A stretch of DNA of 64,000 nucleotides from Micromonospora violae (lineage in GTDB: Bacteria > Actinomycetota > Actinomycetes > Mycobacteriales > Micromonosporaceae): positions 1,178,001 to 1,242,000 of the forward strand of contig NZ_SHKK01000001.1 of the NCBI RefSeq assembly GCF_004217135.1, read 5' to 3'. The position numbers and the translations under genes are program-made. Positions within the stretch are counted from its first letter, which is position 1, and each line of letters begins with the position of its first letter. Shown here piece after piece: positions 9,099 to 17,387 of this stretch. Below the pieces are notes generated by a model. The model was given only the letters and a program-made list of their open reading frames with translations. It was not told the DNA's origin and searched no databases.

Positions 9099-12000
9099 CG
9101 ACAGCACAGCTGAGGACCCGCGCGCCGCCGTCGCGCGTCTGAGCGACACCGGCCGGGTCACCCTGATCGGAGTGCGGCATCACTCGCCGGTGCTCGCCGC
9201 GGCGATCCCCGCCCTGCTGGACACGGCAGCCCCGGACGCGGTGCTGGTCGAGTTGCCCACCGACATGCAGCCGTGGCTGACCTGGTTGGCGCACCCCGAC
9301 ACCCACGCGCCGGTCGCCCTGGCCGCCGCCAGCGGTGACGAGGGCGGACCGCTCGCCTTCTACCCGTTCGCCGATTTCTCCCCGGAGCTCGCCGCGCTGC
9401 GGTGGGCGCAACGGCGCGGCGTGCCGGCCCACTGCTGCGATCTTCCGCTGAGCGACCCGGCGTGGCAGGAGCGCTCGGCAGCCGTCGGACCGCGGATCAG
9501 CGGGTACGTCGACAACGTGCGAGCCACCCTGACCGGTCGGAGCGGAGACGACCTGTGGGACCGCTGGGTCGAGGCGGCGGCTCCCGGCTCGCCGCCCGAG
9601 GCGGTACGCCGGTCGGCGCTGGCCGTCGGCTGGGCGCTTCGCACCGATGCCGCCGACGGCATCGACGTCCTCGATCAGCGGCGCGAGGCGTGGATGCGGC
9701 AGCAGATCGCGGCGACCCCCGGCCGTGTCGCCGTCGTCGTCGGCGCCTTCCACGCCCCCGCCCTGACCACACCGGAACACCCCGCACCCACCACACCACC
9801 GACACCGGATGCCGAGGCGCCACCACCTACCCCGATCATCTCCCTGGTGCCGTACTCGTTCGACCTGCTCGATGCGCGGTCCGGCTATCCCGCCGGGATC
9901 CGTGACCCTCGCTGGCAGCAGGCTGTCCACGATGCTCACGCCGACCCCCGCACGCTGGCCGCCCACCTGCGCGGTTTCGCCGTCGAGATCACCCGGCACC
10001 TGCGAGAGCAGGGACACCCCACGGGACCGGCGGAGGCCGCCGAGATCACCCGGCTCGCCCACGATCTGGCCCGACTGCGGAACCTGCCCGCCGCCGGACG
10101 CGGTGAACTCGTCGAAGCGTTGCAGTCCGTCCTCGCCCAGGGCGAACCGGCCGGCCGAGGCCGAGCGGTCGCCGCCGCGATGCAGCACACCCTGATCGGG
10201 CAGCGCCGCGGTCACCCCTGCCCGGACACACCCGTCTGCGGGCTGACTCCCGCGACGACGGCCCTGCTGCGCGAGCTGCGCCTTCCCGGCCCCGGTGATC
10301 CGCCCCGCACCGTTCGGCTTGATCCACTGCGTACCCCACTCGACCGGCGACGAGAGGCCGCCCTGCAGCGACTGCTCGCCTGCCAGGTGCCCTACGCCGA
10401 GCCCGCCGAGCCCCCCACGGCCGACACCCTCACCACCCGCTGGCGGCTGCACTGGCAGCCCGGCACCGACGCCGGGCTGGCCGCCGCCAGCCCACACGGT
10501 GTCACCCTCGCCCAGGCCGCCGCCGGCATGCTGAGCACCCGGCGTCGCCGAGAGGTGACCAACGGCGGCCCCACCGCCGCTCAAGTTGTCGCCGGGCTCG
10601 CCCGCGCCGCTGCCTGCGGCCTACCCGACGCCGTCGACGTCCGCCTCGCCGACCTGCACACCGCCGTGACCGGCACCGCCACCCTCGCCGACCTCGCCAC
10701 CGCGAGCCAACTGCTCCAGCGGCTGCACCGGGGGCACATCCCCGCCACCCCGTCACCACCGGCCGGCCTCGACGAGCACCTGACGCACCTGCACGCCGCG
10801 GCAGTCCGCGCCATTGACGGGCTCGCCGGATCCACCGACCCCGGGGACGCCCGCGCGCTGCTCGACCTTGTCCGGCACGCCGACGACAGCGGCCACCTGC
10901 TGCGCCTCGGCCACGCCGTCCGCCGCCTCGCCCGCGACGGATCACCACTGATGCGGGGTGCGGCCCACGCCGTCGAGGTACTGCTCGGCATCGCCGCCCC
11001 CCACGCGTTCGGCGTGGTGCTGGCGTCCTGGACCGAGATGCCGGCCGCAGAATGCACCGACCGGCTCCGCGGAGCGCTCAGCCTCGCCGGCGCCCTGCTC
11101 GAAGCCGGTGGGGACACGCTGGCCCCGCTGCTGAAGACCATCGACGGCTGGGACGACGACCAGTTCATCCGCCGGCTGCCAGCGCTGCGCGGCGGCTTCG
11201 ACGCGTTGAGCCCCGCCGACCGGGACCGCGTGCTGGACACCGTCCGTCACCGCATCGGTGACGTCGACGCGACGGTGAGCGTCGCACCGAACCTGCTCGC
11301 CGACTGGCTCGCCGTCGACCAGTCGGGACGGCAGGCCCTGACCGCCCTCGGACTGCCGCCGGGCAGAGACGACCACACCGCCGAGACGTCGGCTCCACCA
11401 CCGCCCCCGACGGAACCCCGCCCGGCTCACCGAGCGCACACGCTGCCCGCCGCGCAGCGTTGGCGGCTGCTGCTCGGTCGCCGCCCCGACGACCTGCCAC
11501 CGCACGCCCGCCGACTCGCCACCGCACTCGACGAGCTGTACGGCAGCGGCAGGGGAGAGGGCTCCCACACCGCAGTCGGACCTAACGGTGGACGGCAACC
11601 CGCATACCCGCAGGTGCGGGAGTGGGCCGACGACCTCGAAGCGCTGTTCGGCGCCGCCGTACGCGACGAGGTGCTCGCCCGTGCCGCCGAACGCGGACGT
11701 GCCGACGCCCTGCTCACCATCGCACCCGAAGACGTCCGGCCCTCGGTGGAACTGCTGCACACCGTCCTGGCGTTGGCCGGCGGGCTTCCCGAGGCGCGGC
11801 TCAACCGACTGCGACCACTCGTCGCCAGGCTCGTCACCGAGCTTACCGAGCAGTTGGCCCGACAGATCCGACCGGCACTGACCGGGCTCGCCACACCACG
11901 ACGTACCCGCCGACCCACCGGGCGCCTCGACCTCGGCGCCACCGTGCACGCCAACCTGCACACCGCACACCTCGACTCCCACGGCGCCGCGCAGATCCGC

Positions 12001-12537
12001 CCCGAACGGTTCGTCTTCCGCAGCCGCGGTCGACGCAGCGTCGACTGGCAGGTCATCCTCCTCGTTGACGTATCCGGGTCGATGGAACCGTCCACGATCT
12101 GGGCGGCGCTGACCGCGTCCGTCCTGGCCGGCGTGCCGGCCCTACGAACCCACTTCGTCACCTTCTCCACCGAGGTCGTCGACCTCACCGACCGGGTCGC
12201 CGACCCGCTCAGCCTCCTGTTGGAAATCAGCGTCGGCGGTGGCACCCACATCGCCGCCGCCCTGGGCTACGCCCGGCAACTCGTCACCACGCCCAGCCGC
12301 AGTCTCGTCGTGCTCGTCAGCGACTTCGAGGAGGGACATCCCATCGGGGGGCTACTGGCCGCCGTCCGGGCACTCGCCGACGACGGTGTGACCCTTCTCG
12401 GCTGCGCCAGCCTCGACGACCGAGGTCAACCCCGCTACAGCACCGCCGTCGCCGGGCAACTCGTGGCCGCCGGGATGCCCGTCGCCGCGCTGAGCCCCAC
12501 CGAACTGGCCCGCTGGATCGGAGACCAGGTCCGATGA
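9091..12537 (+). CDS. DUF5682 (ChaN/EreA-like)-VWA fusion protein
   Basis: 1148 aa. The frame is open further upstream, but the first sensible start is the GTG at 9091, overlapping the moxR stop (GTGACTGA), which gives VTDDSTAED. The N-terminal domain carries GVRHHSP (27-33) and VELPTD (about 53-58), typical of DUF5682, a family distantly related to erythromycin-esterase/ChaN-like folds. A long helical middle follows (about 330-900), containing low-complexity Pro/Thr stretches. The last ~170 residues are a von Willebrand A domain with an intact MIDAS: DVSGS (Asp993, Ser995, Ser997), GGGTHIAAAL and VLVSDFEEG. In E. coli the two halves are separate proteins (YehM and YehP). It probably binds the adjacent MoxR ATPase. 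The stop overlaps the next start (ATGA). Confidence 0.9.
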   Translation: MTDDSTAEDPRAAVARLSDTGRVTLIGVRHHSPVLAAAIPALLDTAAPDAVLVELPTDMQPWLTWLAHPDTHAPVALAAASGDEGGPLAFYPFADFSPELAALRWAQRRGVPAHCCDLPLSDPAWQERSAAVGPRISGYVDNVRATLTGRSGDDLWDRWVEAAAPGSPPEAVRRSALAVGWALRTDAADGIDVLDQRREAWMRQQIAATPGRVAVVVGAFHAPALTTPEHPAPTTPPTPDAEAPPPTPIISLVPYSFDLLDARSGYPAGIRDPRWQQAVHDAHADPRTLAAHLRGFAVEITRHLREQGHPTGPAEAAEITRLAHDLARLRNLPAAGRGELVEALQSVLAQGEPAGRGRAVAAAMQHTLIGQRRGHPCPDTPVCGLTPATTALLRELRLPGPGDPPRTVRLDPLRTPLDRRREAALQRLLACQVPYAEPAEPPTADTLTTRWRLHWQPGTDAGLAAASPHGVTLAQAAAGMLSTRRRREVTNGGPTAAQVVAGLARAAACGLPDAVDVRLADLHTAVTGTATLADLATASQLLQRLHRGHIPATPSPPAGLDEHLTHLHAAAVRAIDGLAGSTDPGDARALLDLVRHADDSGHLLRLGHAVRRLARDGSPLMRGAAHAVEVLLGIAAPHAFGVVLASWTEMPAAECTDRLRGALSLAGALLEAGGDTLAPLLKTIDGWDDDQFIRRLPALRGGFDALSPADRDRVLDTVRHRIGDVDATVSVAPNLLADWLAVDQSGRQALTALGLPPGRDDHTAETSAPPPPPTEPRPAHRAHTLPAAQRWRLLLGRRPDDLPPHARRLATALDELYGSGRGEGSHTAVGPNGGRQPAYPQVREWADDLEALFGAAVRDEVLARAAERGRADALLTIAPEDVRPSVELLHTVLALAGGLPEARLNRLRPLVARLVTELTEQLARQIRPALTGLATPRRTRRPTGRLDLGATVHANLHTAHLDSHGAAQIRPERFVFRSRGRRSVDWQVILLVDVSGSMEPSTIWAALTASVLAGVPALRTHFVTFSTEVVDLTDRVADPLSLLLEISVGGGTHIAAALGYARQLVTTPSRSLVVLVSDFEEGHPIGGLLAAVRALADDGVTLLGCASLDDRGQPRYSTAVAGQLVAAGMPVAALSPTELARWIGDQVR

Positions 12538-14312
12538 CCCTGCCCGCCGTCGCACCACACGTTGTCGCCGACGCCGTCGCCGCCCTTCCCGCCCGGCTGC
12601 GGTCCAAGCTCGACCAGGCTCTCGAGAAGCACCCGACCTGGACCATCACCACGGCCGACTCTGGCGCGACGATCACCATCGACGACCACGTCACCGTCAC
12701 CCTCACCACCCCGGTCGACACCGCCGAACGAGCCGCCTGCAACTGCCTGCTCGCACCACGCTGCCTGCACCGGGCGGCGGTGCTCAGCGCCGCCCCCGTC
12801 CTGACCACGCACCCCCACCACCCGGCCGCCGCCGGATCGGACGGGGCCACCGCCGAGGTCGTCGTGACCAGCGAAGCCGACCCGCCCGATCCCGCCGCAC
12901 CGTCCGCCACCGCCGACGAGAAGGCCGCCGCCGCCCAGGTGCGCGACGTCGTTGCGCAGATCCTCGAACACGGGGTGGCCGGCGCCGGCGCGGTCACCCA
13001 GGCGGATCTGCTCCGCGCCATCCACCAGGCACGCGCCATCGGGCTGCCCCGGCTGGCGACAGCCGCGACCAGAGTGGTCGAACAACTCCGCGCAGCCCGC
13101 CGGAGCACCCCCGGGTTCCGGTTGGCCGACCTCACCGAAGATCTGCGCGAGGCACTTCTCGTCTCTCACCTTCTGAGCGAAGGTATCGGCGACCAGCGAG
13201 CCGCCCGGGGAACGAGCCGGCGCGGCTACGGCCCGGTCGGCGATCTGCACCTGTACGGGCTGTGCACCGAGCCGCTGCGCACCACCACCGGACACGTTGG
13301 CGCGATCAGCTACCTGACCGATGGTGATTCGACCATCTGGAGCCTGGCGCAGGCACGCCCCGGCGATGGCGACACGGCCCGCAACGCCGCTCAGGCAAGC
13401 GTGAACCTCGGCGACGTGACGATCAGCCACCGCGAGTTGGACGGTGCCGGGATCATCGTCATCAACGCCCATGCGTCCGTCGACCGGCGCCTCAGCCACG
13501 GCAGGGCAGTGCAGGCCGTACGAACCACGGGCCGCACCTGGCACGAGGAACCAGCCGACGCCCTCTGGCGGCAACCGATTCCCGAACAGGCCGCCCGCTG
13601 GCTGAACGCCTTCCAAGTCGCCCAACACGAGCGGCCCGCCGGTCACGACCTCGCCTTCCTCGACGGCGTCCTCGCCGCCGACCAGCGGGGCCTACTCCTG
13701 CGGACGGCGCAACTGCCTGGCCCGGTCATCGTCCTCGCTCCCCACGATGATCCGGTGCTCCCGTACGTCGCGAACCTGCGACTGCTCGCCGCCCACGCCA
13801 CCGGCCTGCCGGTACGGATGATCGGACGGTTCCACGGACCCCGCCAGGTCCACGGTCTCGCCGTTGCCGGGCCCTGGCTGCCCGACCGCTTCGGCGGACA
13901 CGTCAACCTTGGCGTCGACCAGCTACAGCGCGCCGACCTACCCGGCGCCGAAACCACGGAGCCTCTCGGTAACGATCAACCTCAACCGCCGCTGCATCTC
14001 CTCACCCACCACCTGCAACGAGTGGTCGCCGCCGGCCGCGCTGTCCTGGTGCCGGACGTCGACCGGGACACGCAGACGCTCCTGGACGCCCAACTGCCGA
14101 CAGCCGCGTCCGTGCTGCGCGAACTACGGCGCGCGGGCCACCGACGTAGCCGCGACGCGTTCGGCCGCTTGCACCAGCAGGACTCCACAGCCCTCGCGGT
14201 GGCCTGGCTGACCGCTGCGGCCTACCAGTACGCCGCAGCGACAGCCGTGACCGCAGACTCATGGCAAGCCAACCGGGGTCGCGAGGTAGACGACAATGCC
14301 ACCACCGTTTAG
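12534..14312 (+). CDS. SWIM zinc-finger protein (YehQ-like), last gene of the operon
   Basis: 592 aa, ATG overlapping the previous stop (ATGA). The SWIM motif is CNCLLAPRCLH: Cys69, Cys71, Cys77 and His79 (C-x-C-x5-C-x-H), a zinc-binding element used in DNA or protein binding. An Ala/Pro-rich stretch follows, then a mainly helical region, then a long C-terminal domain with no motif I can name. It has no secretion signal. It corresponds to YehQ, which closes the same cluster in E. coli. No strong terminator hairpin is visible just downstream; the following 300 bp are transposon and LRV debris on the other strand. Confidence 0.9.
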   Translation: MTLPAVAPHVVADAVAALPARLRSKLDQALEKHPTWTITTADSGATITIDDHVTVTLTTPVDTAERAACNCLLAPRCLHRAAVLSAAPVLTTHPHHPAAAGSDGATAEVVVTSEADPPDPAAPSATADEKAAAAQVRDVVAQILEHGVAGAGAVTQADLLRAIHQARAIGLPRLATAATRVVEQLRAARRSTPGFRLADLTEDLREALLVSHLLSEGIGDQRAARGTSRRGYGPVGDLHLYGLCTEPLRTTTGHVGAISYLTDGDSTIWSLAQARPGDGDTARNAAQASVNLGDVTISHRELDGAGIIVINAHASVDRRLSHGRAVQAVRTTGRTWHEEPADALWRQPIPEQAARWLNAFQVAQHERPAGHDLAFLDGVLAADQRGLLLRTAQLPGPVIVLAPHDDPVLPYVANLRLLAAHATGLPVRMIGRFHGPRQVHGLAVAGPWLPDRFGGHVNLGVDQLQRADLPGAETTEPLGNDQPQPPLHLLTHHLQRVVAAGRAVLVPDVDRDTQTLLDAQLPTAASVLRELRRAGHRRSRDAFGRLHQQDSTALAVAWLTAAAYQYAAATAVTADSWQANRGREVDDNATTV

Positions 14313-14359
14313 GCAGGCTGAGCAGCCACACCGTTGCCTCTCCGGTCGCGCCCGAACGC

Positions 14360-14556
14360 GGTGTCATCGTGGCGTTCTTCCGGCAGGCTCGGGTTTGCGG
14401 ATTTGAACCGGGCGATCGGTTTGCCGGTGGTGCGGGCGACCTCGGTGATGAGCTGGTCGCCGTCACCCAGAAGGTGGTGTCGGCGGCTTCGACGGTGAAG
14501 GTCGATCCGGCGTGGGCGACCGCCGGAAAGGTTCTTCCAAGCTGGCGGTAGACCAT
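14360..14556 (-). pseudogene. C-terminal remnant of an IS481-like transposase, frameshifted
   Basis: Reading from 14556 on the minus strand gives VYRQLGRTFPAVAHAGSTFT and VEAADTTFWV. A single-base shift then gives GDGDQLITEVARTTGKPIARFK. Joined, these resemble the C-terminal tail of IS481/IS3-type integrase-fold transposases (HAG, TV-rich strand, DG.QLI, TR..KPIARFK). Only about 65 codons remain, with no DDE domain, so this is a dead fragment. Assignment is by remembered pattern, not by search. Confidence 0.5.
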
Positions 14557-14600
14557 GGAAGTCGATGGCCAGAGGCTGTGGGCGATGACAGGATGCGGTG

Positions 14601-14801
14601 ATGGAATCGACCGTTCCAGCGGAAAGCCTGCAAGTCGCGGACGTCATCCGGCTGGAGAGGCCGCACGGAACGCTGCGAGCCCGGCTGATCGCCGTGCAAC
14701 ACCGGGTGCACGGCATCAAGATCGTTGGTGTCAACGAACAGGGCCGGCAGTGCTCGTTCGGGATGAAGTACGGAGAGTTGGCGGCGAGGCTCGACGGTTG
14801 A
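14601..14801 (+). CDS. Small hypothetical protein (66 aa)
   Basis: ATG at 14601 (a GTG one codon earlier is also possible), with AGGA about 7 nt upstream. The product MESTVPAESLQVADVIRLER onward to GMKYGELAARLDG has an even mix of residues and no low-complexity bias. A beta-rich small domain (RARLIAV, IKIVGVNEQGRQCSF) is plausible. It lies between transposon debris and a broken LRV gene, which run on the opposite strand. I do not recognise it, and it could be a chance frame. Confidence 0.4.
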   Translation: MESTVPAESLQVADVIRLERPHGTLRARLIAVQHRVHGIKIVGVNEQGRQCSFGMKYGELAARLDG

Positions 14802-14917
14802 TCGGCGACGGCGGTCAACGGGGATGACATGCCTTGGACGAGGATCGGCATGAGGTTCCCGTGGGTTCGATTTTCCTCGGTCGCCGGGTGTTCGGGTCTG
14901 CTGCACCGATAGGTGAC

Positions 14918-15133
14918 ATCTGAGATGGTGAGGAGCCGATCCATTTCGGCCACTGGCAGCGTCGGCGCCGCAGCGGCCGCGCACGCCACCCAATCGCTTG
15001 GATCCGCGACTAGGGCGCGACGCGCGTGGACCGGAAGGTTCGGGTGCGCGGCGACTGCGTGGCGAACCGTGCTGTCGGGGTCGGTGGCGAGGCGTTCGGC
15101 CAACTTGACGGGCAGGTCCAGATCTCGGGGGGC
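14918..15133 (-). pseudogene. 3' part of LRV (leucine-rich repeat variant) gene, cut off by the IS element
   Basis: Minus-strand sequence APRDLDLPVKLAERLATDPD, then STVRHAVAAHPNLPVHARRA and ADPSDWVACAAAAAPTLPVA, shows the ~24-residue LRV repeat (LATDPD..VR.AVA.HPNLP). It continues in frame with the fragment at 16902-17244 once the intervening element is removed. After MDRLLTISD the frame runs on into unrelated sequence without the expected stop, so the C-terminus is also damaged. LRV proteins are helical repeat proteins of mostly unknown role. Confidence 0.7.
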
Positions 15134-15191
15134 TGACAGATGTCGGCGTGTCGGTCGTCAGTTGTGCTCGCTGGTCGGCATAGTTGGTGTC

Positions 15192-15515
15192 GTGTCCACC
15201 CACCGGATCGGCCGGCTGATCATGGTCGGGAATCTGGTCACGGGAACGGCGGCCGAGGCCGGGGAGACCGTGGTGTACGCGCGGGTGTCGTTAGCCGATC
15301 AGAAGGCGGATCTGGACCGTCAGGTCGCCCGGGTGTCCGTGTGCGTCACCGGGCAGAAGCTCGGCGTGGATCGGGTGGTCACCGAGGTCGATGACGATCT
15401 GGTTTGCGACGTCACCGAGGTCCTGACGTCGCTGTGCGCCCGCCTGTGCGGTCGTCGCGCCGCCGCGAGCCGCGCCCGCCGCGCAGTCGAAGCCGCCACC
15501 GGGGCTCGGGTGTGA
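15192..15515 (+). pseudogene. IS607 TnpA serine recombinase, truncated and internally deleted
   Basis: The frame contains HRIGRLIMVG (end of the MerR-like DNA-binding segment), then VVYARVSLADQKADLDRQVA, the start of the serine recombinase fold with its YARVS nucleophile motif. It then jumps from VDRVVTEV directly to DLVCDVTEVLTSLCARLCGR, the C-terminal end of normal IS607 TnpA. About 80 residues of the catalytic core are missing, and the N-terminal helix-turn-helix is lost as well. The stop overlaps the tnpB start by 4 nt. The protein should not be able to transpose the element. Confidence 0.72.
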
Positions 15516-16891
15516 AGACGATTCAGGCGTATCGGTTCGCCCTCGACCTCACCCCGGGTCAGGAACGTGACGTGCTCGCGCATGCTGGGGCGGCCCGGGT
15601 CGCGTTTAACTGGGCGCTGGTGAAGGTGAAGGCGGTCATGGACCAGCGGACCGCGGAGCGATCGTACGGTGTGCCGGACGAGGCGTTGACGCCGTCGCTG
15701 TCATGGTCTCTTGCTGGGTTGCGCAAGGCGTGGAACGTCGCTAAGCCCGGGGTTGCGCCGTGGTGGGGTGAGGTGTCGAAGGAGGCGTTCAACACCGGCT
15801 TGGATGCCCTCGCGCGCGGCTTGAAGAATTGGGCTGACTCCCGCGGGGGCGCGCGGGCCGGGCGGTCGGTCAGGTTTCCCCGGTTCAAGTCCCGCCGCCG
15901 CAGCACTGCATCAGTGCGGTTCACCACCGGGGCGATCCGGGTCGAGCCCGACCGTATGCACGTGGTGCTGCCGAGGCTGGGTCGGTTGAAGCTGCACGAG
16001 TCGGCCCGCAAACTCGCCCGGCGTGTGGACAACGGCACCGCCCGGATCATGTCCGCGACCGTGCGGCGCGGCGGCGGACGCTGGCACGTGTCGTTCACCG
16101 TCGACGTCGAACGGGCCGAACGCTTCCCTGCCCGGCCGCGGTCGGTCGTTGGCGTGGACGTCGGGATCACGCACCTTGCGGTGCTGTCCACTGGCGAGTT
16201 GGTGGACAACCCGCGCCACCTGGCCGCCGCGCAGCACCGCATGCGCTCGTTGGGCCGGGCGCTGTCACGCAAGACCGGCCCGGACCGGCGTAGCGGAAGA
16301 CGGCCGTCGAAGCGGTGGGAGCGGGCAGCTGCGCGGGCCGGTCGGGCGCACGCCCGGGTCGCTCATCTGCGCCGCGACGGGCTGCACAAGCTCACCACCC
16401 GGCTCGCGCGTGAGTACGCCACCATCGTGGTCGAAGACCTCAACGTGGTCGGGATGCTGGCCAACCGCACGCTCGCCCGGTGCGTCGCTGACGCCGGGTT
16501 CGCGGAGATCCGTCGCCAACTGGCGTACAAGACCAGGTGGAACGGCGGCCGGCTGCTGCTGGCCGACCGCTGGTATCCGTCCTCCAAGACCTGCTCGGGC
16601 TGCGGCACGAGGAAAACCAAACTGGCCCTGTCCGAGCGCGAATACACCTGCCAGGCGTGCGGTCTGGTCATCGACCGGGACCGCAACGCCTCCTTGAACC
16701 TGGCCGCCCTCGCGGCCGAGTTCGACACCGCCGGGAGTGGCCCGGTGGCAGCACGTGGAGCCGACCAGAAGACCCGCGTACGCGGGCAGGTGGCGACGAA
16801 GCGTGAACCCGGCACGGCATCCGCCGGTCAGACCGGGACCGTCCCGCCGCAAGGCAGGACTACCAACCATGTGTTTACTAAAGCGCACTGA
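15512..16891 (+). CDS. tnpB: TnpB RNA-guided nuclease of IS607-type element
   Basis: 459 aa from the GTG at 15512, which overlaps the tnpA remnant stop (GTGA). It starts VKTIQAYRFALDLTPGQE, the usual TnpB N-terminus. RuvC-type residues are all present: Asp216 in VGVDVGI, Glu308 in VVEDLNV and Asp390 in DRDRNAS. A zinc ribbon (CSGCG...CQACG) lies between the last two. Family members are OmegaRNA-guided DNA endonucleases that help the element persist. The guide RNA normally overlaps the 3' end of tnpB and the right end; here only ~10 nt separate the stop from the element edge, so it would lie mostly inside the gene. Transposition would need a TnpA supplied from elsewhere. Confidence 0.93.
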   Translation: MKTIQAYRFALDLTPGQERDVLAHAGAARVAFNWALVKVKAVMDQRTAERSYGVPDEALTPSLSWSLAGLRKAWNVAKPGVAPWWGEVSKEAFNTGLDALARGLKNWADSRGGARAGRSVRFPRFKSRRRSTASVRFTTGAIRVEPDRMHVVLPRLGRLKLHESARKLARRVDNGTARIMSATVRRGGGRWHVSFTVDVERAERFPARPRSVVGVDVGITHLAVLSTGELVDNPRHLAAAQHRMRSLGRALSRKTGPDRRSGRRPSKRWERAAARAGRAHARVAHLRRDGLHKLTTRLAREYATIVVEDLNVVGMLANRTLARCVADAGFAEIRRQLAYKTRWNGGRLLLADRWYPSSKTCSGCGTRKTKLALSEREYTCQACGLVIDRDRNASLNLAALAAEFDTAGSGPVAARGADQKTRVRGQVATKREPGTASAGQTGTVPPQGRTTNHVFTKAH

Positions 16892-16901
16892 GAGGTAACG
16901 G

Positions 16902-17244
16902 CCAGGCACCGCATGCGCGGATCCGGGTCGGTGGCGAACCGGCGCAGGGTGTGTGGTGGGAACGTGAATTCGTCGGCGGGCCGCCAGTTCGTCTTCTTCT
17001 TGTCTGGCTGGAACTCGCGGTCGATACGTTCGGCTGTGGTCAGGTCGACCAGGTGCGGGGCGTGTGTGGCCATGGTCGTACGGACGCCGCTGTCGTCGTC
17101 GTTGAGCAGCCGGATGACCGCGTCGGTCGGCAGCGCCCGGCTGCGTGCCGCGCAGCGACGGAGTCTCGCATGATCATCGCAGGCGGTGCTGCCCCGGTTT
17201 GGTTGGCCACCGCGGGAGTTGGGTAGACGCGGCAGGTATTCCAT
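16902..17244 (-). pseudogene. 5' part of LRV gene, truncated at its N-terminus
   Basis: On the minus strand the stretch RSRALPTDAVIRLLNDDDSG leads on to THAPHLVDL, and further on HTLRRFATDPDPRMRCLA appears, both typical LRV repeat units. The frame joins the fragment at 14918-15133 in phase after removal of the IS607 element. Upstream (MEYLPRLPNSRGGQ) the expected first repeats are missing or shifted, so the gene was damaged at this end too. The M48 protease gene begins about 140 bp further on, on the other strand. Confidence 0.68.
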
Positions 17245-17387
17245 CGACTCGCCGGGCTCTGCTCGACCCCGTCCACCGCCGTTGCGGCCCGCGTCGGAGG
17301 GCGAGGGGCGTGGAAGTGCCTGCGCTCGGGAACCCACTCGACGTCCCTGGCCGCCCGGCAGGTGCCCAGCATCTACACTCCGCCCTC

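Larger units (their letters stand above)
15134..16901 (+). mobile_element. IS607-family element (degenerate tnpA, intact tnpB), inserted in an LRV gene
   Basis: The boundaries come from rejoining the interrupted LRV gene. Deleting about 1768 bp between the G-run at 15128-15133 and CCAGG at 16902 restores one continuous reading frame, MRCLA-PRDLDLPVK. IS607 elements insert at GG without target duplication, which fits the G-run at the junction; the edges are uncertain by 1-2 bases. Inside are a serine-recombinase remnant and a full TnpB with the GTGA overlap typical of this family. It has no terminal inverted repeats, as expected. Confidence 0.75.

Noticed and set aside
14309-14900. Continuation of the LRV reading frame beyond its repeats on the minus strand
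   Set aside because: The sequence after MDRLLTISD has no LRV pattern and ends in transposase-tail sequence, so it is read-through of a damaged gene, not a longer protein.
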